Shown here piece by piece: positions 16,439 to 26,303 of a stretch of 64,000 nt of DNA (within the stretch, counting starts at the first letter, position 1; each line of letters begins with the position of its first letter). The stretch is from an uncultured Prevotella sp. GTDB taxonomy: Bacteria > Bacteroidota > Bacteroidia > Bacteroidales > Bacteroidaceae. The DNA lies in the NCBI GenBank assembly GCA_946186115.1, contig CAMHLV010000001.1, forward strand, positions 38,014 through 102,013, read 5' to 3'. The position numbers and the translations under genes were made by a program. Under the pieces are notes generated by a model, which was given only the letters and a program-made list of their open reading frames with translations, made no database searches and was not told the origin of the DNA.

Positions 16439-19336
16439 ATGCGACGCTTCATCCTGATATTTATTCTATCCTTCTTCACAATCTGCTCTACCGGCTCCTT
16501 TGCCCAGACGGCCAAGGACGAGAAGAAAATGGTGGAACAGCTACAGAAGTACTTTAATAAATACAAGCCAAAAGGGACACGCCTTACTCAGCAGCCCCAA
16601 ATGCTTTCGTATAGGTTAGACAATACCAAACGCACTCTGGTAATAACTGCCGACGAGTTCTTCGCTGCTCAGGAATTCACACCTGAGATAACCGCTCATA
16701 TATATAAAAAGGTTAAAGGAGAGCTGCCTAAGGTATATCGTGACTATCAGATAACTATTATGACCAATGGTATGGCCATCGACGAGTTGATACCTAATCG
16801 TCTGTCGCAGAACGCAGACAAATCAAGGCTTTGGGGCGACATTGACTATGATGGTGAGCCGTGGGTGAAAAACATTTCAAATCCAGCAAAGGTCACACAC
16901 GGCCTGCAAAACAGACATCTGGCTCTTTGGGCCAGTCACGGACGATACTATGACCAGAAAAAAGGATACTGGCAATGGCAGCGTCCTAATCTCTTCGGTA
17001 CTACCGAGGACCTGTTTACACAGACTATTGTCGTACCCTATCTTATCCCTATGCTGGAAAATGCCGGCGCCGTAGTCTTCACCCCACGTGAACGAGACTG
17101 GCAGACGGAAGAGATAATAGTTGATAATGACGGTTCAAAACGAAACTATATTGAGGTGACTTCTCACGGAAAGTGGCAGAGAGCTCCTCATCCAGGCTTT
17201 GCAATGCATGGTGGCCCATATAAAGACAATGAGAATCCCTTTGAGGCCGGCACTGTGAGAATGGTTAAGACCACTGGCAGCAAATCACGCTACTCACTTG
17301 CCACATATCAGCCTGACTTCCGTAAGGCGGGGAGATATGCCGTCTATGTCAGCTATCAGACCCTGCCCAACAGCATCGACGATGCGTTATACACGGTATG
17401 GCACCGTGGCGAACGCACACAATTCAGAGTAAACCAGCAGATGGGCGGAGGAACATGGGTATATCTTGGTACTTTCGACTTCGATGCAGGATATAGCGAG
17501 TTCAACCGCGTTACTCTGTCAAACCAAAGCAGTAACAGCGGTGTAGTTACTACTGATGCCGTCAGATTCGGAGGAGGCATTGGAAACATTCAGCGCTTCG
17601 GACAAACAAGCGGAATGCCAAGAGCAATAGAGGGAGCAAGATACTATGCACAGTGGGCTGGCATGCCATACTTTGTATATAGCAGCAAGGACGGTAAAGA
17701 TGACTATGGCGATGATATCAATGCACGCTCTAACATGGTTAACCTGCTGGGAGGGGGCTCGTGCTTTATGCCCAACATTGAAGGTAGAAAGGTGCCTATA
17801 GAATTATCATTGGCAATACACAGCGATGCCGGTTATGCAAAAGACGGAGTAGGACTTATCGGATCATTGGCAATATGTACTACCAATACCAACGGCGGAA
17901 AACTCAATAGTGGCATTTCAAGAATGGCATCACGCGATTTGGCTGATGCTCTGCTATCAAATGAGATTCTCGACGTAAAATACAAATACGGTAAATGGAA
18001 CCGTCGTGAACTGTTCGACCGCAACTACTCTGAGACCCGACTGCCTGAAGTTCCGAGTGCTATACTTGAGACCATGTCTCATCAGAATTTCCCTGATATG
18101 CGCTATGGACAAGACCCCAACTTCAGATTCACGCTTGCACGTTCGATATACAAAACAATATTGCGATACGTCAACGACCAGCATGGCACACCATATATCG
18201 TGAGCCCAATGACTCCTAACAACCTACGAATTGAGTTTATCGACAAGAATAAGGTGCGATTTAGCTGGAATGCCGTTAACGACCCACAGGAACCCACATC
18301 AAAGCCTACAGGCTATGTACTATATACCGCTATCGGCGATGCAGACTTCGACAACGGCACATATATTCGCTCCAAGAACAACTGCGATATTGAGCTGGAG
18401 CCTGGACTGCTGTATCATTTTAAGGTGGCAGCAGTTAACAGAGGTGGCAGCAGTTTCCCGTCAGAAGTGATGTCGGCACTCTACACCCCTAATGCCACCA
18501 AGACAATTCTTGTGGTCAATGGTTTTCATAGGGTATCATCGCCAGCCATCAGAAACACTGTCAACGAACAGGGATTCGACCTTGACGAAGACCCCGGAGT
18601 AACACATGGTCCGACACTCGGATGGGCTGGACGTCAGACCAACTTCGACCGCAAGCAGATGGGTATCGAAGGAGGCGGACTTGGTTATTGCGGCGACGAA
18701 CTTGCCGGCCATCTGATTGCAGGCAATGACTTCGACTATGTAATGACTCACGCCAAAGCTATTATGACAGCAGGCAAATACAATTTGGTAAGCTGCTCGT
18801 CAGAGGCACTGGAGACAGCCAAGTCAAGTCTGTCACGCTATGCAATGATAGACCTCATCCTCGGCTTGGAGCGCGACGATGGTCACAGCCTTAATTACTA
18901 CAAGACATTCACATCGACAATGCAGCATATACTGCAGGCATATACTATGAGGGGCGGAGCATTGATGGTGAGCGGTGCATATACTGGCAGCGACATGATG
19001 GCAGAAGCCGAGCAGCGCTTTCTGGCTAACGTCCTGAAGTGCCGATTTGCCGGCAAGAGTATGACTACAAGCAACATTGTGACAGGAATGGGCACTAACA
19101 TGCAATATTGGAAACAACTGAACAGCAGCCACTATGCTGCCACTTCTTCAGATATACTACAGCCGGTAAAACCTGCTTACACCGCTATGCAGTATGCCGA
19201 CGGACAAGATGCTGCCATCGCCTGCAAGGCTTCTGGTGCCCGACTGTTTATCATGGGATTCCCCTTTGAATGCATTCAAGGAGAGCAAAAGCAGGGGGCT
19301 ATTATGCGCGGAATATTAAATTACCTTTTATATTAA
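16439..19336 (+). CDS. Large secreted amidase_3-like protein with golvesin/Xly-type domain and FnIII
   Basis: 965-residue exported protein; signal peptide about 1-22 ending SFAQ. Residues about 150-560 look like an N-acetylmuramoyl-L-alanine amidase fold interrupted by a beta-rich module. Zinc-ligand-like positions are His167 (WASHGRYY), Glu in TPRERDW, His461 (AIHSDAG, as in amidase SIHAN) and Glu in LETMSHQNF. The insert (about 280-380: RYAVYVSYQ, TTDAVRFGGG) resembles the golvesin/xanthan-lyase carbohydrate-binding domain. A fibronectin type III domain (about 600-690) and an unrecognised C-terminal domain follow. Databases often call such proteins xanthan lyase; the motifs favour cell-wall or glycan hydrolysis. 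Confidence 0.75.
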   Translation: MRRFILIFILSFFTICSTGSFAQTAKDEKKMVEQLQKYFNKYKPKGTRLTQQPQMLSYRLDNTKRTLVITADEFFAAQEFTPEITAHIYKKVKGELPKVYRDYQITIMTNGMAIDELIPNRLSQNADKSRLWGDIDYDGEPWVKNISNPAKVTHGLQNRHLALWASHGRYYDQKKGYWQWQRPNLFGTTEDLFTQTIVVPYLIPMLENAGAVVFTPRERDWQTEEIIVDNDGSKRNYIEVTSHGKWQRAPHPGFAMHGGPYKDNENPFEAGTVRMVKTTGSKSRYSLATYQPDFRKAGRYAVYVSYQTLPNSIDDALYTVWHRGERTQFRVNQQMGGGTWVYLGTFDFDAGYSEFNRVTLSNQSSNSGVVTTDAVRFGGGIGNIQRFGQTSGMPRAIEGARYYAQWAGMPYFVYSSKDGKDDYGDDINARSNMVNLLGGGSCFMPNIEGRKVPIELSLAIHSDAGYAKDGVGLIGSLAICTTNTNGGKLNSGISRMASRDLADALLSNEILDVKYKYGKWNRRELFDRNYSETRLPEVPSAILETMSHQNFPDMRYGQDPNFRFTLARSIYKTILRYVNDQHGTPYIVSPMTPNNLRIEFIDKNKVRFSWNAVNDPQEPTSKPTGYVLYTAIGDADFDNGTYIRSKNNCDIELEPGLLYHFKVAAVNRGGSSFPSEVMSALYTPNATKTILVVNGFHRVSSPAIRNTVNEQGFDLDEDPGVTHGPTLGWAGRQTNFDRKQMGIEGGGLGYCGDELAGHLIAGNDFDYVMTHAKAIMTAGKYNLVSCSSEALETAKSSLSRYAMIDLILGLERDDGHSLNYYKTFTSTMQHILQAYTMRGGALMVSGAYTGSDMMAEAEQRFLANVLKCRFAGKSMTTSNIVTGMGTNMQYWKQLNSSHYAATSSDILQPVKPAYTAMQYADGQDAAIACKASGARLFIMGFPFECIQGEQKQGAIMRGILNYLLY

Positions 19337-19348
19337 ATCCTTAAAACT

Positions 19349-19696
19349 ATGTACAGAATTCAAACTAATTCCAGCGGTACAAGAAGTATCGAAATCAGCG
19401 AAGAACACCTTCAAACCATTGAAGACTACAAATTCTTCCGTGACCTTATTGACTCTAACGGCTACGTTGACGAGCAGGTGCTCGACAAGCTGAAGCTAAA
19501 CATCCGTTCTATGCTTGAATCTGAGGCAGGCAAGGACAAGAGACTACTCGACCTGTGCCTCGATGTCATCTATCATCCAAACATGAAGGCATACGGACTG
19601 CAACAGCTTGTATTGCTCTACATCAATTGGAAGAGCAAAGGCAACGATAATCTTGGTATGACCTCACGGGCTTATCAAGGAACACCGTTCAATTAA
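19349..19696 (+). CDS. Hypothetical protein, 115 aa
   Basis: Unrecognised soluble protein, acidic and helical by eye, no signal peptide, no Cys pairs beyond a single Cys. It lies 12 bases after the amidase-like gene and 22 bases before ygiQ on the same strand, so it is supported as a real gene in a tight unit. No function is proposed. Confidence 0.7.
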   Translation: MYRIQTNSSGTRSIEISEEHLQTIEDYKFFRDLIDSNGYVDEQVLDKLKLNIRSMLESEAGKDKRLLDLCLDVIYHPNMKAYGLQQLVLLYINWKSKGNDNLGMTSRAYQGTPFN

Positions 19697-19718
19697 TGAA
19701 ATCATGAATTAGGAACTT

Positions 19719-21665
19719 ATGGTGGAATACAGACTGACGGATTTTTTGCCAACCACCAAGAAGGAAATGGAATTGCGCGGCTGGGAAGAGGTGGATGTTA
19801 TCCTCTTCTCGGCTGACGCTTACGTTGACCATCCTTCGTTTGGAGCCGCAGTCATTGGACGCACTCTTGAGGCCGCTGGATACCGTGTGGCCATTGTGCC
19901 ACAACCTGACTGGCACGGTGATTTCCGCGATTTCAAAAAACTGGGGCGTCCAAGGCTGTTCTTTGGCATAGCACCTGGTTGCATGGACTCGATGGTCAAC
20001 AAATATACTGCCAATCGACGACTGCGGTCAGAGGATGCTTATTCACCTGATGGCCGTCACGACATGCGCCCTGAGTATCCCACCATCGTTTATTCAAGAA
20101 TACTTCGCCAACTTTACCCTGATGTTCCCATCATCCTTGGCGGTATAGAGGCTTCACTGCGAAGACTTACTCATTACGACTATTGGCAAGACTCTTTGCG
20201 TCCCTGCATTCTATGTGATGCACAAGCCGACCTTATAATCTACGGTATGGGCGAAAAACCAATTCTCGAACTGGCCCGCCGTCTCTCACATGAGGTCCAG
20301 AAAGCAAATACGGCTAATGAGCCCCATCGTTCTGATGCCACTGTAGTTGTCGATTTCGTCGCCAACACCTGCCACGACATCCCTCAGACGGTTTATCTGT
20401 CATCAACCGTCACGCCACAGGATGGCGACATCATACTCCACAGCCATGAGGAATGCCTAAAAGACAAACGTTCGCAAGCAGAGAATTTCCGCCACATAGA
20501 AGAGCAGTCGAACATGATGCATGCCCATCGTATCATACAACAGGTAGGCAAGCAGTATGTTGTGGCCAATCCGCCCTACCCTCCTATGACAACAGAAGAG
20601 CTGGATGCCTCTTTTGATCTTCCATACACTCGCGTTCCTCATCCAAAATACAAAAACAAGCGTATTCCAGCCTACGAGATGATACGTCACTCCGTGAATA
20701 TCCATCGTGGCTGCTTCGGAGGATGTGCTTTTTGCACAATATCTGCTCATCAAGGTAAATTCATCACATGCCGTTCGAAAGAGAGCATTCTAAGAGAGGT
20801 CAAGCAGGTTACTCAGATGAACGACTACAAGGGGTACTTGAGCGATTTGGGCGGACCTTCTGCCAATATGTACGGCATGCACGGACGCAATATCTCTATC
20901 TGTGAAAAGTGTAAACGTCCTAGTTGTATCCATCCGCAAATATGTCCGAATCTGGATACCGACCACTCGAAATTATTGGAGATATACCATGCTGTTGATG
21001 CGATGCCGGAAGTGAAGAAGAGCTTTATAGGCAGTGGTGTACGATACGACCTCCTGCTCTATCGCAGCAAAGACGAGACAGCAAACAAGGCAGCACGTGA
21101 ATACACTCGTGAGCTCATCATGCGCCATGTCAGTGGCAGACTTAAAGTGGCTCCCGAGCACACCAGCGACAAAGTATTGCACCTAATGCGCAAGCCTTCC
21201 TTCCAACAGTTCTATGAGTTTAAACGCCAGTTTGACCGTATCAATAGAGAGGAAGGTCTGAAACAACAGATAATACCATATTTCATCTCAAGCCACCCTG
21301 GATGTACTGAAGCAGACATGGCCGAGCTGGCAGTTCTTACCAAGCGTCTCGACTTCCAGTTAGAACAGGTTCAGGATTTCACTCCTACGCCAATGACGGT
21401 GAGCACAGAAATGTGGTACACAGGATTCGACCCATACACTCTTGAACCTGTTAAGAGTGCCAAAAGTCAGAAAGAGAAACTTGCCCAGCGTCAGTTTTTC
21501 TTCTGGTATAAACCCGAGGAACGTCGCAACATAGAACAGAGTCTTCGACGCATTGGACGTACCGACCTCATACAAGAATTATGCCCCTATGCAAATCATA
21601 GAACAAGCCCTCGTGCCCAAGAATCCTCGAAAGAAAAGCGAGGACGGCATCGTCGTCACACCTGA
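19719..21665 (+). CDS. YgiQ-family radical SAM protein
   Basis: 648-residue radical S-adenosylmethionine protein (UPF0313/YgiQ). The 4Fe-4S motif CFGGCAFC lies within HRGCFGGCAFCTISAHQGK; the N-terminal half carries ADAYVDHPSFGAAVIGR and the GGIEASLRRLTHYDYWQD block typical of the family. The family's reaction is not known to me. The last 77 bases encode the start of the next gene in another frame; the C-terminal tail is Arg/Lys/Ser-rich and probably not constrained. Confidence 0.9.
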   Translation: MVEYRLTDFLPTTKKEMELRGWEEVDVILFSADAYVDHPSFGAAVIGRTLEAAGYRVAIVPQPDWHGDFRDFKKLGRPRLFFGIAPGCMDSMVNKYTANRRLRSEDAYSPDGRHDMRPEYPTIVYSRILRQLYPDVPIILGGIEASLRRLTHYDYWQDSLRPCILCDAQADLIIYGMGEKPILELARRLSHEVQKANTANEPHRSDATVVVDFVANTCHDIPQTVYLSSTVTPQDGDIILHSHEECLKDKRSQAENFRHIEEQSNMMHAHRIIQQVGKQYVVANPPYPPMTTEELDASFDLPYTRVPHPKYKNKRIPAYEMIRHSVNIHRGCFGGCAFCTISAHQGKFITCRSKESILREVKQVTQMNDYKGYLSDLGGPSANMYGMHGRNISICEKCKRPSCIHPQICPNLDTDHSKLLEIYHAVDAMPEVKKSFIGSGVRYDLLLYRSKDETANKAAREYTRELIMRHVSGRLKVAPEHTSDKVLHLMRKPSFQQFYEFKRQFDRINREEGLKQQIIPYFISSHPGCTEADMAELAVLTKRLDFQLEQVQDFTPTPMTVSTEMWYTGFDPYTLEPVKSAKSQKEKLAQRQFFFWYKPEERRNIEQSLRRIGRTDLIQELCPYANHRTSPRAQESSKEKRGRHRRHT

Positions 21666-22434
21666 CTTTATTGCTGTAATCGACGGTAGTACTTCAAAGT
21701 CAGAATATATGCATAGCTTGCGATCCCCCATTCAAGCCATGCTTGCTCATTCATTCAGGTGTGAGAACGGACGTTATGCCATGCAGCTTGTCAGCCGATA
21801 CATCAGTCGAATGCCCAAAACCACAACATGCGAGCAGTTTCTTAGAGGAGTGACGTCATATATCTTCAAGCACTATAGTAAGTCAATGCTGAAGAGGTTG
21901 TCTGAACATCCCGAAGATCGCATGACGTGCTCTGCTGTAGTCTATAGCCGTGTATCAAGAGAAATATGGATGGTGGGCGACTGTCATTGCCTGATAGGAG
22001 ACAACTATTTCGATAATCCCAAGCCCTACGAAGCCGAACTGGCTGCCATGCGGGCAGAAGAAGTGAAACGGTTGCTTTCGGAAGGCAAAACCCAGGATGA
22101 ACTGCTTCGCAACGATACTGCACGTCAGGTAATAATACCACGAATGCTACAAACCATGCAGCAACAGAACATAGGCTACAGCGTCATTGACGGATTCCAC
22201 ATTCCTCGTCAGCATGTACGCATACTACCTATCGACTTCAATCCCTGGGAAATAGTACTGGCATCCGACGGATATCCCTTTCTCTGCTCTACACTCGAAG
22301 AAAGCGAAAGCCGGCTTCGACAACAACGCGAAACCGACCCTCTGAATATTGGTCCTATGTTTCAGGCCACTAAAGCCTTCAATCCTGATTTCAACTCATT
22401 CGACGACCGGGCCTATATCCGATTCTCTGTCTGA
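21589..22434 (+). CDS. PP2C-like phosphatase-fold protein (hypothetical)
   Basis: 281-residue protein with PP2C landmarks: PDFIAVIDGSTSKSE (metal-binding Asp-Gly strand), MVGDCHCLIG (like the family GDSR strand) and VLASDGYPF (like the SDG strand). A manganese-dependent phosphatase fold is likely, activity unproven. ATG 21589 (MQIIEQALVPKN) is chosen because the conserved N-terminus begins there; it overlaps ygiQ by 77 bases in a different frame. Its 3' end overlaps the convergent wecB-like gene by 22 bases. Confidence 0.65.
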   Translation: MQIIEQALVPKNPRKKSEDGIVVTPDFIAVIDGSTSKSEYMHSLRSPIQAMLAHSFRCENGRYAMQLVSRYISRMPKTTTCEQFLRGVTSYIFKHYSKSMLKRLSEHPEDRMTCSAVVYSRVSREIWMVGDCHCLIGDNYFDNPKPYEAELAAMRAEEVKRLLSEGKTQDELLRNDTARQVIIPRMLQTMQQQNIGYSVIDGFHIPRQHVRILPIDFNPWEIVLASDGYPFLCSTLEESESRLRQQRETDPLNIGPMFQATKAFNPDFNSFDDRAYIRFSV

Positions 22435-23495
22435 GCAGAACACAAGGCCTGGACTATACGCTCTGCTGTGCGCCCATCCCATCTGTCGGGTAGAGAACTC
22501 TGCTTCCAATTACCAGACATTAACTGGTTCATAGCTTCACTTAACTTGCCTGCATCCTCACCCACAAGCACATTAGTGCCTACCTTTACTGTCTCGATAT
22601 GTTCTGTGTAGCTGTTTAGCGTAATACACGGAACACCATTAAATGTGGCTTCCTCAGCAACATTACCCGAATCGGTAATAATGCCAAGAGCGTGAGAAGT
22701 AAGATAGCCGAATTCGAGGTACGACAGTGGGGATATGGTAATAAAACCTGGAGCAAGAGTCTCGACAGCCTCACGGGCTTTACCACGGACAGGAGCTATA
22801 ACAGGTATGTTACCAGCTGTATCGCTTACGGCCTGAAGCATGCGCTGCAGATTGTCACGGTCAGCCAACAGAGCCTTTCGGTTAAGCGTGAAGACTATGT
22901 ATTGACCATCGTCAATGCCATCAAGACACGAAGGACGTTGCCAGCGATTCTGCTGACTACGCAGAGAATCCATGAGAATGTTGCCTACCATGAATATTTT
23001 GTGCATCTCAGCACCCTCGCGAGTCACAATACTGCTGGAGCCTATTCCTGCAGTAAAAAGCATGTCGCTCAGACCATCAATAACCAGTCGGTTTATCTCC
23101 TTTGGCATACGAATATCGAACGAACGTGTACCTGCAACAAGATGAGCAAGTCTGAGACCGCGTTTCTTGGCAACAATTGCAGCAGCCATAGTGGATGCAA
23201 GGTCGTCAACAACCAATACAGTGTCTGTTTTGTGATTGTCGAGATAACTGTCGAAAGTAGCCATCACGCGACCCGTAAGTTCATTCAGATTCTCACAGTC
23301 AACGTCAAGGAATACGTGGGGATGAGGAATCTGAAGGTCGTCAAAGAGTGTTTGTTCCAGCGCGGGGTCATCCTCACGACCAGCATATACCAGCTTATAG
23401 CTGATACCTTCTGTGCGTTCTATGGCACGAATGATAGGAGCTACCTTGACAAAATTAGGCCTTGCTCCCGTAAAGATGCATACTTTCTGTTCCAT
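22413..23495 (-). CDS. Divergent UDP-GlcNAc 2-epimerase (WecB-like)
   Basis: 360-residue GT-B-fold protein similar to non-hydrolysing UDP-N-acetylglucosamine 2-epimerases, which make UDP-ManNAc for surface polysaccharides. GARPNFVKVAP and ITDSGNVAEEATFNGVPCI place it in the family. However, active-site motifs differ: VEAGLR reads VAGTRS, and the HRREN-type His motif reads LNRKAL. Substrate or activity may therefore differ. ATG 23495 is chosen because a consensus promoter covers the upstream extension. It follows the MFS gene after 41 bases. Confidence 0.8.
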   Translation of the reverse strand: MEQKVCIFTGARPNFVKVAPIIRAIERTEGISYKLVYAGREDDPALEQTLFDDLQIPHPHVFLDVDCENLNELTGRVMATFDSYLDNHKTDTVLVVDDLASTMAAAIVAKKRGLRLAHLVAGTRSFDIRMPKEINRLVIDGLSDMLFTAGIGSSSIVTREGAEMHKIFMVGNILMDSLRSQQNRWQRPSCLDGIDDGQYIVFTLNRKALLADRDNLQRMLQAVSDTAGNIPVIAPVRGKAREAVETLAPGFITISPLSYLEFGYLTSHALGIITDSGNVAEEATFNGVPCITLNSYTEHIETVKVGTNVLVGEDAGKLSEAMNQLMSGNWKQSSLPDRWDGRTAERIVQALCSAQTENRI

Positions 23496-23500
23496 GGGTG

Positions 23501-23532
23501 CAAAGATAATATTTCGACAGCAAACAACCAAA
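23501..23532 (-). promoter_or_regulatory. Promoter abutting the wecB-like start codon
   Basis: TTTG (23529-23532), 20-base spacer, TATCTTTG (23501-23508), with only 5 bases between the box and ATG 23495. The transcript would be nearly leaderless. Confidence 0.6.
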
Positions 23533-23536
23533 TAGT

Positions 23537-24727
23537 TTAGCGGTTTTTATTTCTCAGAAACCATGAGTGGGTATAAAGGTGATACATCAGCAGACTGGCA
23601 ATAGTCAGCACCATTGTTGTATATAGCAGAGTATCAATTTTCTTAAAGAACAGCCAATAGCCGATTCCCATACCAAGAGCAAGTCCGGTCTCCCACCCCA
23701 GGAAATAAGTGCTTTGTGAAGTACCTCGTTTGCAATGGCGACTAAGTTTTATGAAGAAAAGCAGAAAACGCGAACTGCATATTCCCAAGCCCAATCCTGC
23801 CAACACCGGTGCTACTGGAGAATCGAAATGAACTATCAGGACGAGCTGTGCTGCACCTAATAATATCAACCCTGAGATTACCTCGCTCTTTAACTCAGCA
23901 TTGCGGAACACAAAGCGTTGAGCCAACAAAGCGAGGAAGAAGCCTACCATCACCAAAGCATAAAACAATATTGACACTGGCAACGACATAAGCAAGCCGA
24001 ATACAATAGCCACGAGCAGCAGATTGGAAAACAGCACCATACCCTCTGGCAGTATAAACCGGTCGAGTGAAGCCTTATGAACATTATCCTCAGGTGCTCT
24101 GAATGGAAACGAAACCAATTTTATCAGAAGCATCGAAATAATAGCCATCGCTATCGAGACAAGGAATACACTGCCAAAATCATACAAGTCGTAGATTACC
24201 AATCCGACCAGAGGTCCTAACGACAATGCGAAGCGAGAAAACCATGCTGCACTATGATTGGCCTCTGTGCGCTGGTATGATTCACAGGTATCTATTATCA
24301 ATGTCGATGACAGTACCATCTGTGCAAGGCCAAATGATGCTCCGAGCAGTAATCTTTGAAGCAATATAAGTCCGAGGTCGGCATACTCCAACTGCTTCTC
24401 ATCAATATACCACAACAATGCCATACTGAGGGCCTGGGCAACAACAGCCCACATGTAAACCACGTTACGTCTGTATCGCTGTACAAGCCATGAACAATGC
24501 CAGCCTAACAAGTAAAGTCCAAGAGCAAAGGCGCCTATTGAGAGGCCTGTCTCCATAGGCGATAGTCCTTCTGTCTGCATCAACCACTGCGGCAAAACGG
24601 GAATCAGTATATATACTGACATCGTCAGCAGCAGGTTGGCCACCAGCAACATCCAAAAGTCACGGTGCCACAGTTTAATATGAACAGGAGTGTTCTGAGT
24701 ATTCAAAATACGGAGTTCAAAGTTCAA
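23537..24727 (-). CDS. Major facilitator superfamily transporter
   Basis: 396-residue inner-membrane protein with about twelve hydrophobic segments, usual MFS length, and a segment [18 protein letters not shown] resembling the loop 2-3 region. Substrate not predictable. The frame begins at a TTG (24727) that overlaps the panB TGA stop, so start by translational coupling is likely; the next in-frame Met is at residue 27, inside the first helix. It belongs to the HAD-panB-MFS-wecB-like minus-strand run. Confidence 0.85.
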   Translation of the reverse strand: MNFELRILNTQNTPVHIKLWHRDFWMLLVANLLLTMSVYILIPVLPQWLMQTEGLSPMETGLSIGAFALGLYLLGWHCSWLVQRYRRNVVYMWAVVAQALSMALLWYIDEKQLEYADLGLILLQRLLLGASFGLAQMVLSSTLIIDTCESYQRTEANHSAAWFSRFALSLGPLVGLVIYDLYDFGSVFLVSIAMAIISMLLIKLVSFPFRAPEDNVHKASLDRFILPEGMVLFSNLLLVAIVFGLLMSLPVSILFYALVMVGFFLALLAQRFVFRNAELKSEVISGLILLGAAQLVLIVHFDSPVAPVLAGLGLGICSSRFLLFFIKLSRHCKRGTSQSTYFLGWETGLALGMGIGYWLFFKKIDTLLYTTMVLTIASLLMYHLYTHSWFLRNKNR

Positions 24728-25545
24728 TACGATTCACTTTCATTGGGGAAGTCGCCCGACTTTACGTCAGACACATAGCGACCTACAGCATCAGTGATTA
24801 TCGAATTCAAGTCGGCATAACGGCGCAGAAAGCGCGGCGAGAAGCCCTGTGTCATACCAAGCATGTCGGCATACACAAGAATTTGTCCGTCACAATTGTT
24901 ACCAGCCCCGATACCGATAGTCGGGCATTTCACGGCTTTTGTGACCTCTGCTGCGAGATTGGCGGGAACCTTTTCAAGAGTTATTCCAAAGCAACCAGCC
25001 TTATCGAGTGCTATAGCATCCGACATCAGTTTCTCTGCTTCAGCCTCTTCTTTTGCACGAACGGCGTATGTACCAAACTTGTTGATACTCTGAGGAGTCA
25101 ATCCAAGATGAGCCATCACAGGGATTCCAGCATCCAGAATACGTTTTACGGTATCAAGAATCTCAACGCCTCCTTCCATCTTCAGGGCATCGCATCCACT
25201 CTCCTTCATTATGCGTATGGCATTAGTAACGCCTTCGGCGGCATTCACCTGATACGATCCAAAAGGCATATCGCATACCACCAGTGCGCGCTGAACGGCA
25301 CGGGCCACACTTTTGGCATGGTATATCATCTGGTCAACAGTAATGGGCAAGGTGGTCTGGTTGCCGGCCATAACATTTGATACCGAGTCACCTATCAATA
25401 TTGCGTCAATACCTGCTTTGTCAACGATACCGGCAGTGGTAAAGTCATACGAGGTGAGCATTGAGATCTTCTCGCCCTTTTGCTTCATCTCAAGGAAGCG
25501 CTGGGTAGTTACTTTGCGATTGTCGCTTACTAAATATCCTGCCAT
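24724..25545 (-). CDS. panB: 3-methyl-2-oxobutanoate hydroxymethyltransferase
   Basis: 273-residue cytoplasmic enzyme of pantothenate synthesis, adding a hydroxymethyl group from 5,10-methylene-THF to 2-oxoisovalerate to give ketopantoate. [28 protein letters not shown] (metal-binding Asp) and CDMPFGSYQ are family blocks, and [20 protein letters not shown] is the C-terminal signature. No panC or panD is next to it. It lies 28 bases after a HAD phosphatase gene on the same strand. Confidence 0.95.
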   Translation of the reverse strand: MAGYLVSDNRKVTTQRFLEMKQKGEKISMLTSYDFTTAGIVDKAGIDAILIGDSVSNVMAGNQTTLPITVDQMIYHAKSVARAVQRALVVCDMPFGSYQVNAAEGVTNAIRIMKESGCDALKMEGGVEILDTVKRILDAGIPVMAHLGLTPQSINKFGTYAVRAKEEAEAEKLMSDAIALDKAGCFGITLEKVPANLAAEVTKAVKCPTIGIGAGNNCDGQILVYADMLGMTQGFSPRFLRRYADLNSIITDAVGRYVSDVKSGDFPNESESY

Positions 25546-25573
25546 TTCTTTTTTAATAAATAATATGTAATAT

Positions 25574-26200
25574 CTACTTAATTAAATTAATCTCTGTGTA
25601 GTCGTTTACCACATAGTGGCACAATGGGCGTATGCTATCTGCTGAATTAGTGGTTGCCAACCCTACAACAGTCATTCCTGCTGCGCGTCCTGATTTCAGC
25701 CCATTGAAAGAATCCTCAAACACATAGCACTGAGTCGGCTCAACACCGAAACGTGATGCAGCAGTAAGATAACAGTCTGGGGCGGGTTTCGAAGCCGTAA
25801 AGTCTTCTGATGTAAGAATAGCATCAAAAAGTGACTTGAATTCAGGATGATGGTGATATACAGCTTCCATCTTCGGCCGGTTGGAACTGGTTACCACTGC
25901 AGTATAGATGCCTTTATTTCTGAGCATGGCTATAAAATCTTCGAAGCCTTTCACATAGTCGTAGGCCATGTGTTGTTCGAAGTCGTTCAGACGTGCAGTA
26001 ATCAACTCACGCTTACATTCCAAAGGACCAGAGAACCATAAGGCGTAGATTTGAACCAACGTCTGACCTTTGATTTCGTGTTCCAATCCAGGAAGCTCAG
26101 GATGAAACTCGCGGCACTGTGCTCCCCAGAACACTGTGTATTGTGGCTCTGTGTCGAACACGACACCATCCAAGTCAAATAATGCAGCTTTCATTTCCAT
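25574..26200 (-). CDS. HAD-superfamily phosphatase (beta-phosphoglucomutase-like)
   Basis: 208-residue HAD hydrolase. [12 protein letters not shown] is motif I with nucleophile and acid/base Asp, [10 protein letters not shown] motif [11 protein letters not shown] motif [19 protein letters not shown] motif IV; the helical cap between I and II is of the phosphoglucomutase/phosphoglycolate type. The natural substrate cannot be assigned. ATG 26200 ([12 protein letters not shown]) or 26194 is the start; the longer frame to 26320 runs through an exact promoter. First gene of the panB unit. Confidence 0.85.
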   Translation of the reverse strand: MEMKAALFDLDGVVFDTEPQYTVFWGAQCREFHPELPGLEHEIKGQTLVQIYALWFSGPLECKRELITARLNDFEQHMAYDYVKGFEDFIAMLRNKGIYTAVVTSSNRPKMEAVYHHHPEFKSLFDAILTSEDFTASKPAPDCYLTAASRFGVEPTQCYVFEDSFNGLKSGRAAGMTVVGLATTNSADSIRPLCHYVVNDYTEINLIK

Positions 26201-26209
26201 TTCAGCGTG

Positions 26210-26240
26210 CAAAGGTACGAATAAGCGAGCGAAAAACAAA
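26210..26240 (-). promoter_or_regulatory. Primary-sigma promoter of the HAD-panB unit
   Basis: TTTG (26237-26240), 19-base spacer, TACCTTTG (26210-26217); leader about 6-12 bases. Confidence 0.7.
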
Positions 26241-26291
26241 AGAAAAGAAGAAATAATCCTAAAAGGTAGTGGTAATTCAACATTATTTTTA

Positions 26292-26299
26292 TATTTTTG
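26292..26299 (+). promoter_or_regulatory. Candidate -7 box abutting rsmG
   Basis: TATTTTTG with only 4 bases to ATG 26304. No good -33 TTTG at the right distance, so support is weaker than for the divergent promoter. Confidence 0.35.
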
Positions 26300-26303
26300 C
26301 ACC

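Noticed and set aside
22692..23540. 282-codon plus-strand open frame
   Set aside because: Antisense to the wecB-like gene, which has clear family motifs; the frame has no recognisable domain and is a composition shadow.
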